Shown piece after piece: positions 63,834-64,000 of a stretch of DNA of 64,000 nucleotides (position 1 is the first letter of the stretch; every line of letters starts with the position of its first letter). Below the pieces are notes generated by a model that ran no database searches, had not been told where the DNA came from, and saw nothing but the letters and a program-made list of their open reading frames with translations. This stretch comes from Pseudarthrobacter sp. AL07 (GTDB lineage: Bacteria; Actinomycetota; Actinomycetes; Actinomycetales; Micrococcaceae). Both the position numbers and the translations under genes were made by a program. The stretch covers positions 43,091-107,090 of the forward strand of contig NZ_JASBRB010000010.1 of the NCBI RefSeq assembly GCF_029960665.1, read 5' to 3'.

Positions 63834-63877
63834 CCTGCGGGCCGGACACCGGAGAATGTCCGGTGCCGGCCCGCAGG
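63834..63877. terminator. Hairpin between lipA and DUF4191
   Basis: About a 19-bp stem with one bulged A, CCTGCGGGCCGG... at 63834-63853 against ...CCGGCCCGCAGG at 63859-63877, 5-base loop. No T-run, so a weak terminator or processing site. Confidence 0.55.
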
Positions 63878-63893
63878 GATACCAAACTACGGC

Positions 63894-64000
63894 TTAGGAA
63901 CGGGCTGCCAGCAGTGTGCTGGCTTCCTGGCGGGTGCTGCCGGAGGACTCGATGTGGGCGAGCTGGGCGGGGATTTCCCAGCCCTTCTTGCGCATCGCGG
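63894..64000 (-). CDS. lipA: Probable lipoyl synthase, C-terminal end only
   Basis: The last 34 residues are visible (AMRKKGWEIPAQLAHIESSG then STRQEASTLLAARS); the rest is beyond the right edge. The call rests mainly on gene order: lipA lies directly upstream of the DUF4191 gene in mycobacteria and other Actinobacteria. The sulphur and radical-SAM motifs are not visible. Confidence 0.6.
   Translation of the reverse strand, partial: AMRKKGWEIPAQLAHIESSGSTRQEASTLLAARS

Overview
This 64 kb window comes from a high-GC actinobacterial chromosome, most likely Arthrobacter or a close relative (Pseudarthrobacter, Paenarthrobacter). The evidence is gene order (DAHP synthase - PASTA kinase - Rv2175c-like protein - prenyl synthase - dinB, then the dcw cluster, then dnaE/hisD/nrdR, then glnA2-glnE ... 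glnA1-RDD-DUF4191-lipA), a MurE whose substrate motif looks lysine-type, and the absence of ftsA. No database search was possible; family names rest on motifs, lengths and context.

Layout. 1-12.7 kb: tail of a ROK glucokinase, two tandem alpha/beta hydrolases, a PlsC-type acyltransferase, class II DAHP synthase, a PknL-like Ser/Thr kinase with four PASTA repeats, a LysM lytic transglycosylase, an Rv2175c-like DNA-binding protein, a prenyl diphosphate synthase, a lipoprotein, DNA polymerase IV and a DUF3040 protein. 13.0-34.3 kb: the division and cell wall cluster mraZ-rsmH-ftsL-ftsI-murE-murF-mraY-murD-ftsW-murG-murC-ftsQ-ftsZ-pgeF-yggS-sepF-yggT-divIVA-lspA-rluD type, mostly overlapping or closely spaced genes read rightward from a promoter that carries three 10-bp-phased MraZ boxes. 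34.3-44.2 kb: dnaE, flavin reductase, hisD, nrdR, polyphosphate glucokinase, map, a small SPOR-like protein, panB. 44.4-49.9 kb: glnA2, glnE, a VOC protein and a GNAT protein.

50.1-60.4 kb: a 10.3 kb integrated element bounded by a perfect 27-bp direct repeat that is the last seven codons and stop of glnA1. It restores the glnA1 3' end on insertion. It carries a tyrosine integrase, a repressor, an excisionase-like protein, a divergent operator region, a leftward early operon of small proteins, a RecA/RepA-fold ATPase next to an iteron-like repeat cluster, a second set of small proteins, then a compact late operon: P27-type small terminase, an unknown 97-residue protein and a 977-residue tape measure protein. 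A lipoprotein gene sits on the opposite strand at the far end. There is no large terminase, portal, capsid, other tail gene or lysis gene. Intact overlaps in the late operon argue against simple decay, so the element looks like a phage satellite that would redirect helper packaging and tail length. This is the most unusual system in the window and remains a hypothesis.

60.4-64.0 kb: glnA1 (with the adenylylation-site motif that GlnE would modify and a GlnR-type operator upstream), an RDD protein, DUF3817 and DUF4191 membrane proteins, and the 3' end of a probable lipA. The element therefore splits a nitrogen-assimilation neighbourhood (glnA2-glnE | glnA1) that is contiguous in relatives such as mycobacteria.
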